This document shows, piece by piece, positions 1 to 7,426 of a stretch of 10,143 nt of DNA; position 1 is the first letter of the stretch, and every line of letters begins with the position of its first letter. Source of the stretch: Hyphomicrobium sp. Lineage in GTDB: Bacteria > Pseudomonadota > Alphaproteobacteria > Rhizobiales > Hyphomicrobiaceae. The stretch is taken from positions 1 to 10,143 of the forward strand of contig JAUVPN010000067.1 in NCBI GenBank assembly GCA_030598645.1. Direction: 5' to 3'. Under the pieces are notes generated by a model. The model was not told the DNA's origin. It ran no database searches and was given only the letters and a program-made list of their open reading frames with translations. The position numbers and the translations under genes were made by a program.

Positions 1-2
1 GC

Positions 3-488
3 CGGGTTCATCTTCTTAATTCTGGCCGCGAGATTGTGCTGGACGTCATCCCTGTTGATCCACGCAGCTTGTTTCGCGGCGACTACGTGATCCTGAATTA
101 CGACATATCTCGTGTTGAAACCCCTCCTGGAAAGAAACGTGTGCACCGCGGATCCATCATGTATGCCACCTTGCAAAAGACGAGGGATGGCAAATGGAAG
201 CTCCTCGCAGCTGGTCCGCAGCGGCCCGAGGGTGTTGACGCGGATCAGGTCGTGCTTAAAGGGCGGGTGCGTTATGCGCCGACCCGGTCGCGGAGGGGTC
301 AAGGGTTGGCGAACGTACGCTATGGTATCGAGAGTTTTTTTGTTCCGGAGGGCCGTGGGCGTGAGTTAGAAAAACTCGTCGGTGGCAAAAAAGTCGCCGC
401 GCTGATTGCGGTAGATGAGAGCGGAAATGCGGCACTCAAGGGCCTGATCGTTGAGGGAAAGCGTATCTACGAGGAGCCACTGTTTTAG
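3..488 (+). CDS. GDYXXLXY domain protein, 5'-partial
   Basis: This is the C-terminal part of a GDYXXLXY-family protein; the start lies before the window. The frame is open back to base 3 and reads RVHLLNSGREIVLDVIPVDP before the diagnostic GDYVILNY motif, so the GTG at 36 is internal and not the start. The segment 'DPRSLFRGDY' followed by Leu-x-Tyr is the family hallmark. Further on, 'YGIESFFVPEGRGRELE' is the second conserved block, and the protein ends in a short basic/acidic tail at the TAG. Known members are about 170-190 residues with one N-terminal membrane anchor, so perhaps 20-30 residues including the anchor are missing here. The biochemical role of the family is unknown. Members often sit beside DUF2157/DUF4401 membrane-protein genes, which would lie upstream of this window. 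The family call is secure; the function is not. Confidence 0.88.
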   Translation, partial: RVHLLNSGREIVLDVIPVDPRSLFRGDYVILNYDISRVETPPGKKRVHRGSIMYATLQKTRDGKWKLLAAGPQRPEGVDADQVVLKGRVRYAPTRSRRGQGLANVRYGIESFFVPEGRGRELEKLVGGKKVAALIAVDESGNAALKGLIVEGKRIYEEPLF

Positions 489-675
489 ACGGGTGGCATT
501 TGGGGTGGCCCGCTCTTGTTCCTCCGGTTGCTCTCCTCTGTGTGACCGGATTGCCGCTTAGGCCAAACATTTCGCAACATGCGACGCACGAAACCATCGA
601 GCATGCCGGACGAATATGGCATTGTCCGCCTACGTATGGCTGAGGTGCGGTTTTGGGGAGCGAAAGGGGCAAGAT

Positions 676-1017
676 ATGGGTCTTAGGGTGCCATTGGTGC
701 TGACGGTCGCTGTGGTGATGGTCAGCGGTTTTAGCGTGCCGGTGTTGTCGGATTCCACAGGCTTTGCAAGCATGCACAATTTGCGCAAGGAACGCGGACG
801 CTTGTGCATGTCAGATCACTGGCACTATGGCACTAGCGGCCCCCAGAAAAGCAAGTCGAGGGCGAGGCGCGCGGCTATACGCTCATGGGCGAGCTTCACT
901 GCGATGGAGTACGGCACCGACTGGGCGAGGTGGGGCCGTGCTAAGAGCAAAAAAGCTAGCTGCTCTAGAGGTAGCGGCAGCTGGGAATGCAGTGTCGAAG
1001 CGCGGCCTTGCAGATAG
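676..1017 (+). CDS. Small exported four-cysteine protein, function unknown
   Basis: A 113-residue protein. I chose the ATG at 676 because AAAGGGG lies at 663-669, six bases upstream, and because this start gives a clean Sec-type signal: a short positive N-terminus (MGLR), a hydrophobic core (VPLVLTVAVVMVSGF), then a probable cleavage site around residues 24-26. An in-frame ATG at 616 would add 20 residues before the signal and has no comparable ribosome site. The mature part has four cysteines (44, 96, 105, 112), consistent with two periplasmic disulfides. It also has a 'LCMSDHWHYG' block, a 'RSWASFTAMEYG' block and a C-terminal 'CSVEARPCR'. I recall a similar uncharacterised family in rhizobial genomes, but I could not search for it. 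It lies downstream of the GDYXXLXY gene with a 187-base gap and is convergent with the DUF937 gene, so it is probably transcribed on its own. No function can be assigned. Confidence 0.78.
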   Translation: MGLRVPLVLTVAVVMVSGFSVPVLSDSTGFASMHNLRKERGRLCMSDHWHYGTSGPQKSKSRARRAAIRSWASFTAMEYGTDWARWGRAKSKKASCSRGSGSWECSVEARPCR

Positions 1018-1074
1018 TATCCAGCTCCTGACCTAACTGTCACATGCGCCAGAGTCTGTACCGCAACGTGTCGC

Positions 1075-1845
1075 TCACCGTCGCAGACTGGTGGAGATTG
1101 TTTTTATGGTTTCCAAGGACCATCGTTGCATCCGGCCGAGCCAGATCCAGGGATTGGCTGGGAAACCAAGGATGGGGCTTAGGATGCGACGAACAGCTTT
1201 GGCAGGGTCATAGCCGTCGCGTGTGCGTTCCCTGAGCCTGATTATGTCCGCTAGGTCGTCGTAACGGCGCGCTCGCGCTGTTTCGCTGGCTTCGCTGCTC
1301 ATGCTTCCAGTGATTCCAGAGAAGCCCTGCCCGCCGGCAACGTTGGGCAGTGGCTGCGGCTTGGGATTATTTGCTGGAGCGGGCGCTGTGTTCATCAAAT
1401 GCGAAATGCGCCGCATGACGTCCTCAATTGGAACATGGCTCGCCTTTGCCAGCGTGCCGACAATCATCACCGCAACGACCGGAAGGAGGTACTCCACGAT
1501 CATTTCGCTAATGTCGGCGGCGGCCGCGGCATTACGCACCATCTTTTTGCTTGCCTCTCGGCCGGCAATCGTTAGGAGCGCATCGTTCCCGACGGTCTGC
1601 GTATGGGTTGCGCCGAGCAGGGTTGGTGTCTCAAGCACGTTTTCATAGTCGGGTTGGCCAAGAAGGTGGACAACCCCGGCAAGCCGCTGTCGTGAAAGCG
1701 TATCTTGATGGATGTAGAAGGTCAGGTCGTGAACCATCGCGGCGACGGCGGCCTCGACTTTCGCAGCGGGGAGTTGGAATGCGCGCGCCAAATTGGCGTA
1801 GACCCGCCCGTCCTGAGCCTCGTTAAGAAGATTTGAAAGCGACAT
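1075..1845 (-). CDS. DUF937-type protein, function unknown
   Basis: A 256-residue protein starting MSLSNLLNEA. The start at 1845 is preceded on the minus strand by AAAAGGAGG, ten bases upstream. The frame stays open for 43 more codons with a poor sequence, so the longer version is unlikely. Residues 1-150 look like a DUF937 domain: an N-terminal 'LLNEAQDGRVYANLARAF', then 'LLGQPDYENVLETPTLLG', and an alanine-rich helix. Residues about 118-134 (EYLLPVVAVMIVGTLAK) are hydrophobic enough for a membrane or buried helix. Residues 151-180 are a proline/glycine/asparagine-rich linker. The C-terminal 75 residues are basic and helical with several tryptophans (WIWLGRMQRW). There is no signal peptide. 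The gene is divergent from hppA and convergent with the small exported protein. The domain has no established biochemical role, so no function is assigned. Confidence 0.85.
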   Translation of the reverse strand: MSLSNLLNEAQDGRVYANLARAFQLPAAKVEAAVAAMVHDLTFYIHQDTLSRQRLAGVVHLLGQPDYENVLETPTLLGATHTQTVGNDALLTIAGREASKKMVRNAAAAADISEMIVEYLLPVVAVMIVGTLAKASHVPIEDVMRRISHLMNTAPAPANNPKPQPLPNVAGGQGFSGITGSMSSEASETARARRYDDLADIIRLRERTRDGYDPAKAVRRILSPILGFPANPWIWLGRMQRWSLETIKTISTSLRR

Positions 1846-1876
1846 GCCTCGAGGGCCTCCTTTTCCCGAGGCCGAC

Positions 1877-1904
1877 GGTATAGCAGGGCGCGGGCTTGGG
1901 TCAC
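1877..1904 (-). promoter_or_regulatory. Possible promoter of the DUF937 gene
   Basis: Read on the minus strand, GTGACC (1904-1899) and TATACC (1882-1877) are separated by 16 bases. Each matches four of six bases of the sigma-70 -35 and -10 consensus. Transcription would begin near 1870, giving a leader of about 25 bases that carries the AAAAGGAGG ribosome site. Position and spacing are sensible, but the matches are modest. The rest of the 1846-2149 gap must also hold the hppA promoter, and I could not pick one out there. Confidence 0.28.
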
Positions 1905-2149
1905 AGTTCGCAATTACGTTCATGCGACCGTTATTTTGGGGCCCACAGAGGCCATTAAGCGTGCGGTCGGGCATAATTATTCATTTAGGGCGTCGATCCA
2001 ACGCAGGATCAGCTCCTCCATGTTGCAACCGATCTTCACTTTTGGCATGTTCCGCGCAAATCTCGCCCAAATGCGTGAGAGACGGGGAGCGATCTTCGGC
2101 CACTCCAGCTCTCGCCTTAAAAAACTAGGGCGCCAAAGGGGACCAAACA

Positions 2150-4318
2150 ATGACTGAGATACTGTGGGTGATCGTCGCTTGCGGCGTGCTTGCGATTGTG
2201 TATGCAGCTTACACGATTCAGGCGGTGATGAATGCCGACGCGGGTACCGCGCGAATGCAGGAGATTGCTGGCGCTATTCGCGAAGGTGCCCAAGCCTATC
2301 TCAATCGTCAGTACTGGACGATTGGTATCGTAGGTGCCGTTATCTTCATTATCGCCTGGCTTCTGCTTGGCCCGTTGGTTGCTGCCGGCTTTCTTATAGG
2401 CGCCGTGCTCTCCGGATTGACCGGCTATATTGGTATGAACGTATCGGTGCGCGCCAACGTGCGCACGGCGCAAGCCGCTACCCAATCGCTTGCTGGCGGA
2501 TTAGATATTGCCTTCAAGTCAGGTGCGGTCACGGGCATGCTGGTTGCAGGTTTGGCGCTGTTGGGCGTCTCGGTTTACTACATGTTCCTCACCGAGTTCG
2601 TAGGCTATGGGCCGGCCGACCGCACTGTAATTGATGCGCTCGTCGCGCTCGGTTTCGGGGCGTCTCTCATTTCGATCTTCGCCCGACTCGGAGGTGGTAT
2701 TTTTACCAAGGGTGCCGATGTAGGGGGCGACCTGGTCGGCAAGGTTGAAGCTGGTATTCCCGAGGACGACCCACGCAACCCTGCCACCATTGCAGATAAC
2801 GTTGGTGACAACGTCGGCGATTGCGCGGGCATGGCTGCCGACCTCTTTGAGACCTACGCGGTGACCGTCGTCGCCACCATGGTACTCGCGGCCATCTTTT
2901 TTGTGGGCCAGGCTAATCTTCCCAATCTTATGATTTACCCCCTCGCAATATGTGCAGCCTGCATTGTGACCTCAATCATTGGCACCTTCTTCGTGAAGCT
3001 TGGCTCCAACAACTCAATCATGGGTGCGCTCTATCGCGGCTTTATCGCGACCGCGGTTCTTTCAATCGCCGGACTATGGATAGCGACGTACTATGTGCTC
3101 GGCGGCTTTGGCGAGGTCGGCACGGCCGTTGGGGTGCCGATCACGGGACTGAACCTGTTCTATTGCGGTATTGTCGGTCTTGTCGTTACCGGGCTCATTG
3201 TCTGGATCACTGAATACTACACAGGCATCGGCTTCCGTCCGGTCCGCTCCATTGCACAGGCCTCAGTCACGGGGCATGGCACCAACGTGATCCAGGGTCT
3301 GGCGGTGTCCCTGGAAGCAACAGCGCTGCCGGCACTGGTGATCGTATTCGGCATTCTGGCCACGTATGCGCTCGGGGGTCTGTTTGGCACTGCGATCGCC
3401 ACCACGACGATGCTCAGTCTTGCAGGTGTTGTTGTTGCGCTCGACGCATTTGGACCCGTGACCGACAATGCAGGTGGTATTGCAGAGATGGCCGGGCTTC
3501 CAGCAGAAGTGCGCCGGTCAACGGACGCGCTAGACGCGGTTGGTAATACGACGAAGGCGGTCACCAAAGGCTATGCTATCGGCTCGGCGGGACTTGGCGC
3601 GCTGGTACTGTTTGCGGCCTACAGTTACGACCTCCGCCATTTCATCGATGAGGCAAATGCCGCAGGCTCAAGTGCATTTGAGTATTTTCGCGGAGTTGAG
3701 CCAAACTTCATGCTGTCCAACCCGTATGTTGTTGTGGGGCTGTTGCTCGGAGGGCTCATCCCCTTCTTGTTCAGCGGAATAGCGATGACGGCTGTAGGGC
3801 GCGCTGGTAGTGCCATCGTTGAGGAGGTGCGCCGCCAGTTCAAAGCGAAACCGGGCATCATGAAGGGCAAAGACCGTCCAGACTATGCGGCGGCTGTTGA
3901 CCTGCTGACGCGTGCGGCCATCAAGGAGATGGTGATCCCTTCGCTTCTACCGGTGCTTTCGCCGATCGTTCTCTATTTTGCCATCTATTTTATTGCAGGC
4001 GGTGGTGCGGCCGGTAAGAGCGCGGCATTCTCTGCGGTGGGTGCCATGCTTCTCGGCGTTATTGTCACTGGACTGTTCGTTGCTATCTCAATGACGTCTG
4101 GCGGAGGTGCTTGGGACAACGCCAAGAAGCTGATCGAGGATGGTTTCGTCGACAAGGACGGCGTTAAGCACGTCAAAGGTAGCGAGGCCCACAAGGCAGC
4201 CGTGACGGGTGACACTGTCGGTGATCCCTACAAGGATACGGCTGGCCCGGCGGTGAACCCGGCCATCAAGATTACTAATATCGTCGCATTGCTGCTGCTG
4301 GCCGTACTCGCGCATTAG
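2150..4318 (+). CDS. hppA: K+-independent membrane H+-translocating pyrophosphatase
   Basis: Hydrolyses pyrophosphate and pumps protons across the cytoplasmic membrane, recovering energy from the pyrophosphate released in biosynthesis. It has 722 residues, normal for the family, and is hydrophobic throughout with many membrane helices. The substrate-site blocks are intact: [11 protein letters not shown] at 190-200, DNVGDNVGD at 216-224, DNAGGIAEM from 439 and [13 protein letters not shown] from 688. The segment GNTTKAVT (465-472) has Lys469 and Thr472 where K+-dependent enzymes carry Ala and Gly/Ala. By the accepted rule this marks the K+-independent, proton-pumping class. The ATG at 2150 is preceded by AAAGGGGA (2135-2142), seven bases upstream. 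The gene stands alone on its strand, divergent from the DUF937 gene and convergent with bamE across a hairpin. Confidence 0.98.
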   Translation: MTEILWVIVACGVLAIVYAAYTIQAVMNADAGTARMQEIAGAIREGAQAYLNRQYWTIGIVGAVIFIIAWLLLGPLVAAGFLIGAVLSGLTGYIGMNVSVRANVRTAQAATQSLAGGLDIAFKSGAVTGMLVAGLALLGVSVYYMFLTEFVGYGPADRTVIDALVALGFGASLISIFARLGGGIFTKGADVGGDLVGKVEAGIPEDDPRNPATIADNVGDNVGDCAGMAADLFETYAVTVVATMVLAAIFFVGQANLPNLMIYPLAICAACIVTSIIGTFFVKLGSNNSIMGALYRGFIATAVLSIAGLWIATYYVLGGFGEVGTAVGVPITGLNLFYCGIVGLVVTGLIVWITEYYTGIGFRPVRSIAQASVTGHGTNVIQGLAVSLEATALPALVIVFGILATYALGGLFGTAIATTTMLSLAGVVVALDAFGPVTDNAGGIAEMAGLPAEVRRSTDALDAVGNTTKAVTKGYAIGSAGLGALVLFAAYSYDLRHFIDEANAAGSSAFEYFRGVEPNFMLSNPYVVVGLLLGGLIPFLFSGIAMTAVGRAGSAIVEEVRRQFKAKPGIMKGKDRPDYAAAVDLLTRAAIKEMVIPSLLPVLSPIVLYFAIYFIAGGGAAGKSAAFSAVGAMLLGVIVTGLFVAISMTSGGGAWDNAKKLIEDGFVDKDGVKHVKGSEAHKAAVTGDTVGDPYKDTAGPAVNPAIKITNIVALLLLAVLAH

Positions 4319-4343
4319 CGCAAGGTGATTTCAAACTGCAGGC

Positions 4344-4365
4344 GCGGGCGGCATAAGCTGCCCGC
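4344..4365. terminator. Hairpin between convergent hppA and bamE
   Basis: GCGGGCGGC (4344-4352) and GCTGCCCGC (4357-4365) pair over nine positions with one G-U wobble, around an ATAA loop. The hairpin lies 25 bases after the hppA stop and 25 bases past the bamE stop, which is where a shared bidirectional terminator is expected. Neither strand has a proper T-tract after the stem, so intrinsic termination would be weak; it could instead protect 3' ends. Confidence 0.55.
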
Positions 4366-4390
4366 AGTCTCCGTCGCAATAGATATCTTA

Positions 4391-4834
4391 CTAGCCGTCG
4401 CCAAAGATTTGCTTCTGTCCCAGGTTGCGGAACAGCTGTTGCAGGATGCTATCATCCTTGCCTCCGGGCGCGGGCGTCGTGCGCGAGTTGTAGTCGACGA
4501 CCTTGCCGTCCTCTAGCCCATAATTTGCGACCCTATCCACGGTGCCTGCTTCCGAGAAGTAAACCGCAACGACCTGCCGTTCCTGTTCGTCTGGCATTAA
4601 GAATGCCGTCTGCGTTTTTGTGCTTGAAATATAGTAAAAGGCGCGTCCGCCGCCGACGACGGCCGTTGTCGCCGGCGTACCCAGGTTTACCCGCACTTGT
4701 TCCTGGCTCATGCCGGGCTGGATCTGCTGGATATCATTCTCGCGGAACTGGGTGCCGTGTTTGGTGACTATTCCGCCGCATGCGCAAAGTGGGAGCGCTG
4801 CAGCCAAGCACAACGCGATGCGTCGCGATCGCAT
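4391..4834 (-). CDS. bamE: Outer-membrane assembly lipoprotein BamE (SmpA/OmlA)
   Basis: BamE is a small lipoprotein of the BAM complex, which folds beta-barrel proteins into the outer membrane. From the ATG at 4834 the protein has 147 residues. It has a basic start (MRSRR), a hydrophobic stretch and a lipobox, most likely L16-C17-A18-C19 with Cys19 lipidated, though Cys17 also fits loosely. The SmpA/OmlA domain follows: 'IQQIQPGMSQEQVRVNLGTP' at about 36-54, then 'AFYYISS' and 'VAVYFSEAGTVDRVANYG'. A proline/glycine-rich stretch and a tail ending QKQIFGDG close the protein, as in other alphaproteobacterial members. An in-frame ATG at 4861 would add nine residues and is also possible; ribosome sites are weak for both. 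The gene is divergent from the bc1 chaperone gene, with 210 bases between the two starts. Confidence 0.93.
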   Translation of the reverse strand: MRSRRIALCLAAALPLCACGGIVTKHGTQFRENDIQQIQPGMSQEQVRVNLGTPATTAVVGGGRAFYYISSTKTQTAFLMPDEQERQVVAVYFSEAGTVDRVANYGLEDGKVVDYNSRTTPAPGGKDDSILQQLFRNLGQKQIFGDG

Positions 4835-4937
4835 GGCGCAGATCCCAGCGTTCCGATTCATAAGCCTGAGTGAGCGTTTGCCGCCCTCATGCGCAATCGT
4901 CTTTCGACGCATTTTGTACCGTCTTCCCAAGAATCAA

Positions 4938-4966
4938 TTGAGGAGGTCCCTACGGGCGCGCATAAC
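4938..4966 (+). promoter_or_regulatory. Possible promoter of the bc1 chaperone-yceD pair
   Basis: TTGAGG (4938-4943) and CATAAC (4961-4966), 17 bases apart, each match four of six bases of the sigma-70 consensus. Transcription would start near 4973, upstream of the preferred chaperone start at 5045 and inside the bamE-chaperone divergent gap. This also argues against the longer reading frame that begins at 4889. Matches are modest, and the opposing bamE promoter was not identified. Confidence 0.3.
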
Positions 4967-5044
4967 CTGAAGCTTGCGCAAATGCAACGCGACGAGCATT
5001 ACTTTCCCTCAACGCAATTCGCGCTCGTTCACAGGCAGCCTTTG

Positions 5045-5596
5045 ATGCTCAAGTGGTTCAAGACACGGATTAAAAACCATCGTAGAGCAGACAAGCTTTA
5101 TGGCGTGATCGTGACGCAGGCCCGCTCTGGGCACATTTACACCAGTCTAGGCGTTCCCGACACGCCGGCCGGCCGCTTTGAGATCGTTGTGCTGCATCTT
5201 TTTCTGGTTATGGAACGGCTTCGCGGTGAGCCCGAGATAGGCCAAATTTTGCCCCGCCTGGTGGTTGAGAGGTTTGTTGCGGACGTGGATGATTCGCTGC
5301 GTGAGTTGGGGACAGGGGATCTGGCCGTGCCAAAAAAAGTGCGGCGTGCGGCAGCCGGACTTTATGAACGGGCTTCCGCTTATAGGGCTGCCATATCTGT
5401 GGGCGACGAGAAGGCGCTGGCTCAGCTGTTCGCTTCGTACGTGTTCATGGCCGAGGGCGCCGACTGGCGTAGTGACGCTCTAGCCAGCTACACTGTGAAT
5501 GCGATGGACAAGCTAGCTCAGCGAGACGTAAGTGAAATCAACTCCGGGAAAATTGCATTTCCCGACGCAGCTACGCTTGGAGAGGACCTGCAATGA
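5045..5596 (+). CDS. Ubiquinol-cytochrome c (bc1) chaperone, CBP3/UQCC family
   Basis: Belongs to the ubiquinol-cytochrome c chaperone family, relatives of mitochondrial Cbp3/UQCC1, which help assemble cytochrome b into respiratory complex III. From the ATG at 5045 it has 183 residues with the family-typical start 'MLKWFK'. The core follows: 'LYGVIVTQARSGHIYTSLGVP' around 18-38, 'GRFEIVVLHLFLVMERLR' around 43-60, and 'VADVDDSLRELGTGDLAVPKKV' around 78-99. The frame is open upstream to an ATG at 4889, but that extension has no family resemblance and runs into the bamE divergent region. Another ATG at 4982 is possible. All these starts have weak ribosome sites, so the start is the least certain part. 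The stop overlaps the next start as ATGA (5593-5596), indicating translational coupling to yceD. No membrane segment or signal peptide is seen. Confidence 0.92.
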   Translation: MLKWFKTRIKNHRRADKLYGVIVTQARSGHIYTSLGVPDTPAGRFEIVVLHLFLVMERLRGEPEIGQILPRLVVERFVADVDDSLRELGTGDLAVPKKVRRAAAGLYERASAYRAAISVGDEKALAQLFASYVFMAEGADWRSDALASYTVNAMDKLAQRDVSEINSGKIAFPDAATLGEDLQ

Positions 5597-6114
5597 CGGA
5601 CCTACTCACCTGGAAGCACCGGGTGGCGGAGATAGCTGAGGCCGGCGTGCACGAAACCCGCAAAATGACGCCCATTGAGCGAGATGCAATCGCTCGGGCT
5701 CTTGATATTCTCGCGTGCGATGCTGTTAAGGTGTCTTATAGCGTACGCGCCTTAGGTAATGGCCGCTATCGTTGTTCGGGAAACGTGTTGGCGCGGCTAA
5801 CGCAGAAATGCATCGTGACACTAGAGCCCGTCCCGCGAGAGCTGGAAGAAAGCTTCAGCGTCGAATTCTGGCCCGCTGAAGCCTTGCCGGCGCCGACTGA
5901 AACCGAGGTTGAGGTGTTCGCCGCTGTCGAGATCGAACCGATCGATAACGGAGTTATCGATGCAGGACGTGTCATTTTCGAGACCTTGGCTGCAAGCCTT
6001 GACCCCTATCCGCGCAAGCCCAATGCTGAGTTTGTTTGGAAAGTTGAGAAGGGCACTGAGCCTGCCACCGCTGGCCCATTTGCGGGTCTTAGCAGCCTCA
6101 AAGACAAGCAATAG
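5593..6114 (+). CDS. yceD: YceD/DUF177 family protein, 23S rRNA accumulation factor
   Basis: A 173-residue member of the DUF177/YceD family, linked in bacteria and plastids to 23S rRNA accumulation and large ribosomal subunit biogenesis. Visible blocks are Cys61 and Cys73 twelve residues apart (CSGNVLARLTQKC) within the central strand region, 'IEPIDNGVIDAG..FETLAASLDPYPRKP' at about 115-143, and the C-terminal 'PFAGLSSLK' typical of the family. The ATG lies inside the ATGA overlap with the chaperone gene, so its translation is probably coupled. In many bacteria rpmF (ribosomal protein L32) follows yceD; here the next gene is plsX after 169 bases and no L32-like sequence is present. That is compatible with an alphaproteobacterial arrangement. 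The family call is firm; the molecular mechanism is not settled. Confidence 0.92.
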   Translation: MTDLLTWKHRVAEIAEAGVHETRKMTPIERDAIARALDILACDAVKVSYSVRALGNGRYRCSGNVLARLTQKCIVTLEPVPRELEESFSVEFWPAEALPAPTETEVEVFAAVEIEPIDNGVIDAGRVIFETLAASLDPYPRKPNAEFVWKVEKGTEPATAGPFAGLSSLKDKQ

Positions 6115-6228
6115 ACCGTGCGAAACCTTCGTAAAATTCCCCGTGTCCATGCGGCGAAAGGCGTCCAGAATCCAGTTGTCTGGCACCTGCAAAAGAGTAT
6201 GGTCCGAGCGGATCGAGAGATTGGGCTG

Positions 6229-6257
6229 TTGGGAGTGCACTCTCGCCAATACATAAA
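6229..6257 (+). promoter_or_regulatory. Weak candidate promoter before plsX
   Basis: TTGGGA (6229-6234) and CATAAA (6252-6257), 17 bases apart, each match four of six consensus bases. They lie in the AT-richer end of the 169-base gap between yceD and plsX, with the predicted start of transcription just before the GAGG at 6269-6272. The gap is long enough to suggest that plsX-fabH can be transcribed apart from yceD, but this promoter is only a guess. Confidence 0.25.
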
Positions 6258-6283
6258 TATTCCTTCGCGAGGCCAACCGCGAC

Positions 6284-7357
6284 ATGTCTGAGCCGCGGAC
6301 GATAGCGCTTGACGCCATGGGCGGTGACCATGGCCCCAAGGTTGTAGTTGGGGGAGCAGCGCTCTCGCTTGAGCGTCAACCAGAACTAAGCTTCATTTTT
6401 TTCGGTGACCAAGCAGGCGTTCTCACCGAACTCGCGAACTTTCCGACCCTTTCTGCGCGCTCGCGCGTCGTGCACACTGATACTGTCGTCGGCATGAATG
6501 ACAAACCGAGCCAAGCATTGCGGCGCGGCAAAGGCACCAGCCTTTGGTTAGCACTTGAGGCGGTTCAAAAAGACCAAGCGCACGTCGCAGTCTCGGCAGG
6601 AAATACAGGTGCACTGATGGCCATGTCGAAGCTCATACTGCGGCCTATGGCCGGTATAGAGCGACCGGCCATAGCAGCCATCTGGCCGACCGTCACGGCT
6701 GAGTGCATTGTACTCGATGTTGGTGCCAATATAGGGGCGACGGCCCGGCAACTCGGAGACTTTGCTCTGATGGGTGCGGCCATGGCCCGCGCGCTTTTTC
6801 ACGTCGAACGTCCTACGGTTGGCCTTCTCAACGTTGGCGTTGAGGAGATTAAGGGGGCCGACGAAGTGCGCCAGGCGCATGCTTGGCTGAAAACCACCGA
6901 CCTTCCACTCGAATACCATGGCTTTATCGAGGGTGATAAAATTGGGCAGGGTGTTGCCGACGTCGTTGTGGTTGAAGGCTTTGCCGGCAACATTGCTTTG
7001 AAAACGGCCGAAGGTACCGCGCGCCAAATCGGTGAGTATCTCAAGCAAGCCATGCAGCGGACCTGGATATCGCAGATTGGAGCCGCGCTCGCCGCGGGTG
7101 GCTTTCGTATATTGAAGGATAAGGTGGACCCGCGCCGTTCCAACGGAGGTACCTTCCTGGGTCTAAACGGCATCGTGGTCAAGAGCCACGGGGGGACTGA
7201 TTCTTTGGGCTTTGCCAGCGCGGTTGATCTAGCCTACGAGATGGCGCAAAGCGGGCTTATCGGGCGGCTTGCGGCCGATCTTGACGCATTTCACCACAAG
7301 CTCGATTCGGCTCCGGTGAGATCCGGTGCCGTGACTGCGACCTCGCAGGTACGATAG
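6284..7357 (+). CDS. plsX: Phosphate acyltransferase PlsX
   Basis: Converts acyl-ACP and phosphate to acyl-phosphate, the donor used by PlsY to start phospholipid synthesis; a soluble or peripheral protein on the inner face of the membrane. It has 357 residues against a usual 330-350, with the extra length in a loosely conserved tail after about residue 335. Conserved blocks are ALDAMGGDHGP (8-18), VSAGNTGALMA (103-113), VLDVGAN (143-149), VGLLNVGVEEIKG (179-191), EGFAGNIALK (231-240) and the KSHGG motif (300-304). The ATG follows a GAGG (6269-6272) at a rather long 11-base spacing. It precedes fabH by 69 bases, the usual pairing of phospholipid and fatty acid initiation enzymes. Confidence 0.97.
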   Translation: MSEPRTIALDAMGGDHGPKVVVGGAALSLERQPELSFIFFGDQAGVLTELANFPTLSARSRVVHTDTVVGMNDKPSQALRRGKGTSLWLALEAVQKDQAHVAVSAGNTGALMAMSKLILRPMAGIERPAIAAIWPTVTAECIVLDVGANIGATARQLGDFALMGAAMARALFHVERPTVGLLNVGVEEIKGADEVRQAHAWLKTTDLPLEYHGFIEGDKIGQGVADVVVVEGFAGNIALKTAEGTARQIGEYLKQAMQRTWISQIGAALAAGGFRILKDKVDPRRSNGGTFLGLNGIVVKSHGGTDSLGFASAVDLAYEMAQSGLIGRLAADLDAFHHKLDSAPVRSGAVTATSQVR

Positions 7358-7426
7358 ACTAAACGCCCAAAGCAAGCCCTGGAGTTCAATGCAGGGGCCG
7401 AAACGCAGAAAAGGCAAGGCAGGACT

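Noticed and set aside
36..488. GTG at 36 as the start of the GDYXXLXY gene
   Set aside because: The frame is open back to base 3 and the residues upstream continue the family pattern, so the gene is cut by the window edge.
489..675. Possible terminator after the GDYXXLXY gene
   Set aside because: Only a four-base GC pairing around 490-513 could be found, with no T-tract.
764..1036. 90-residue alternative plus-strand frame at 764-1036
   Set aside because: It overlaps the exported protein in another frame and lacks a signal peptide, ribosome site or known motif.
1846..1974. Longer N-terminus for the DUF937 protein
   Set aside because: A strong AAAAGGAGG precedes the inner start at 1845, and the extension is proline- and glycine-rich with no domain character.
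4889..5044. Longer N-terminus for the bc1 chaperone
   Set aside because: The 52 extra residues have no family character, overlap the divergent control region and precede the typical MLKWF start.
6115..6283. Ribosomal protein L32 remnant between yceD and plsX
   Set aside because: All plus frames were read; none has the basic L32 start or the zinc-binding cysteine pairs.
5821..6339. 172-residue minus-strand frame across yceD and the plsX start
   Set aside because: It is antisense to two well-supported genes, shows no recognisable motif and has no independent ribosome site.
6548..7048. 166-residue minus-strand frame inside plsX
   Set aside because: It is a shadow of plsX, whose conserved motifs lie in the plus frame.
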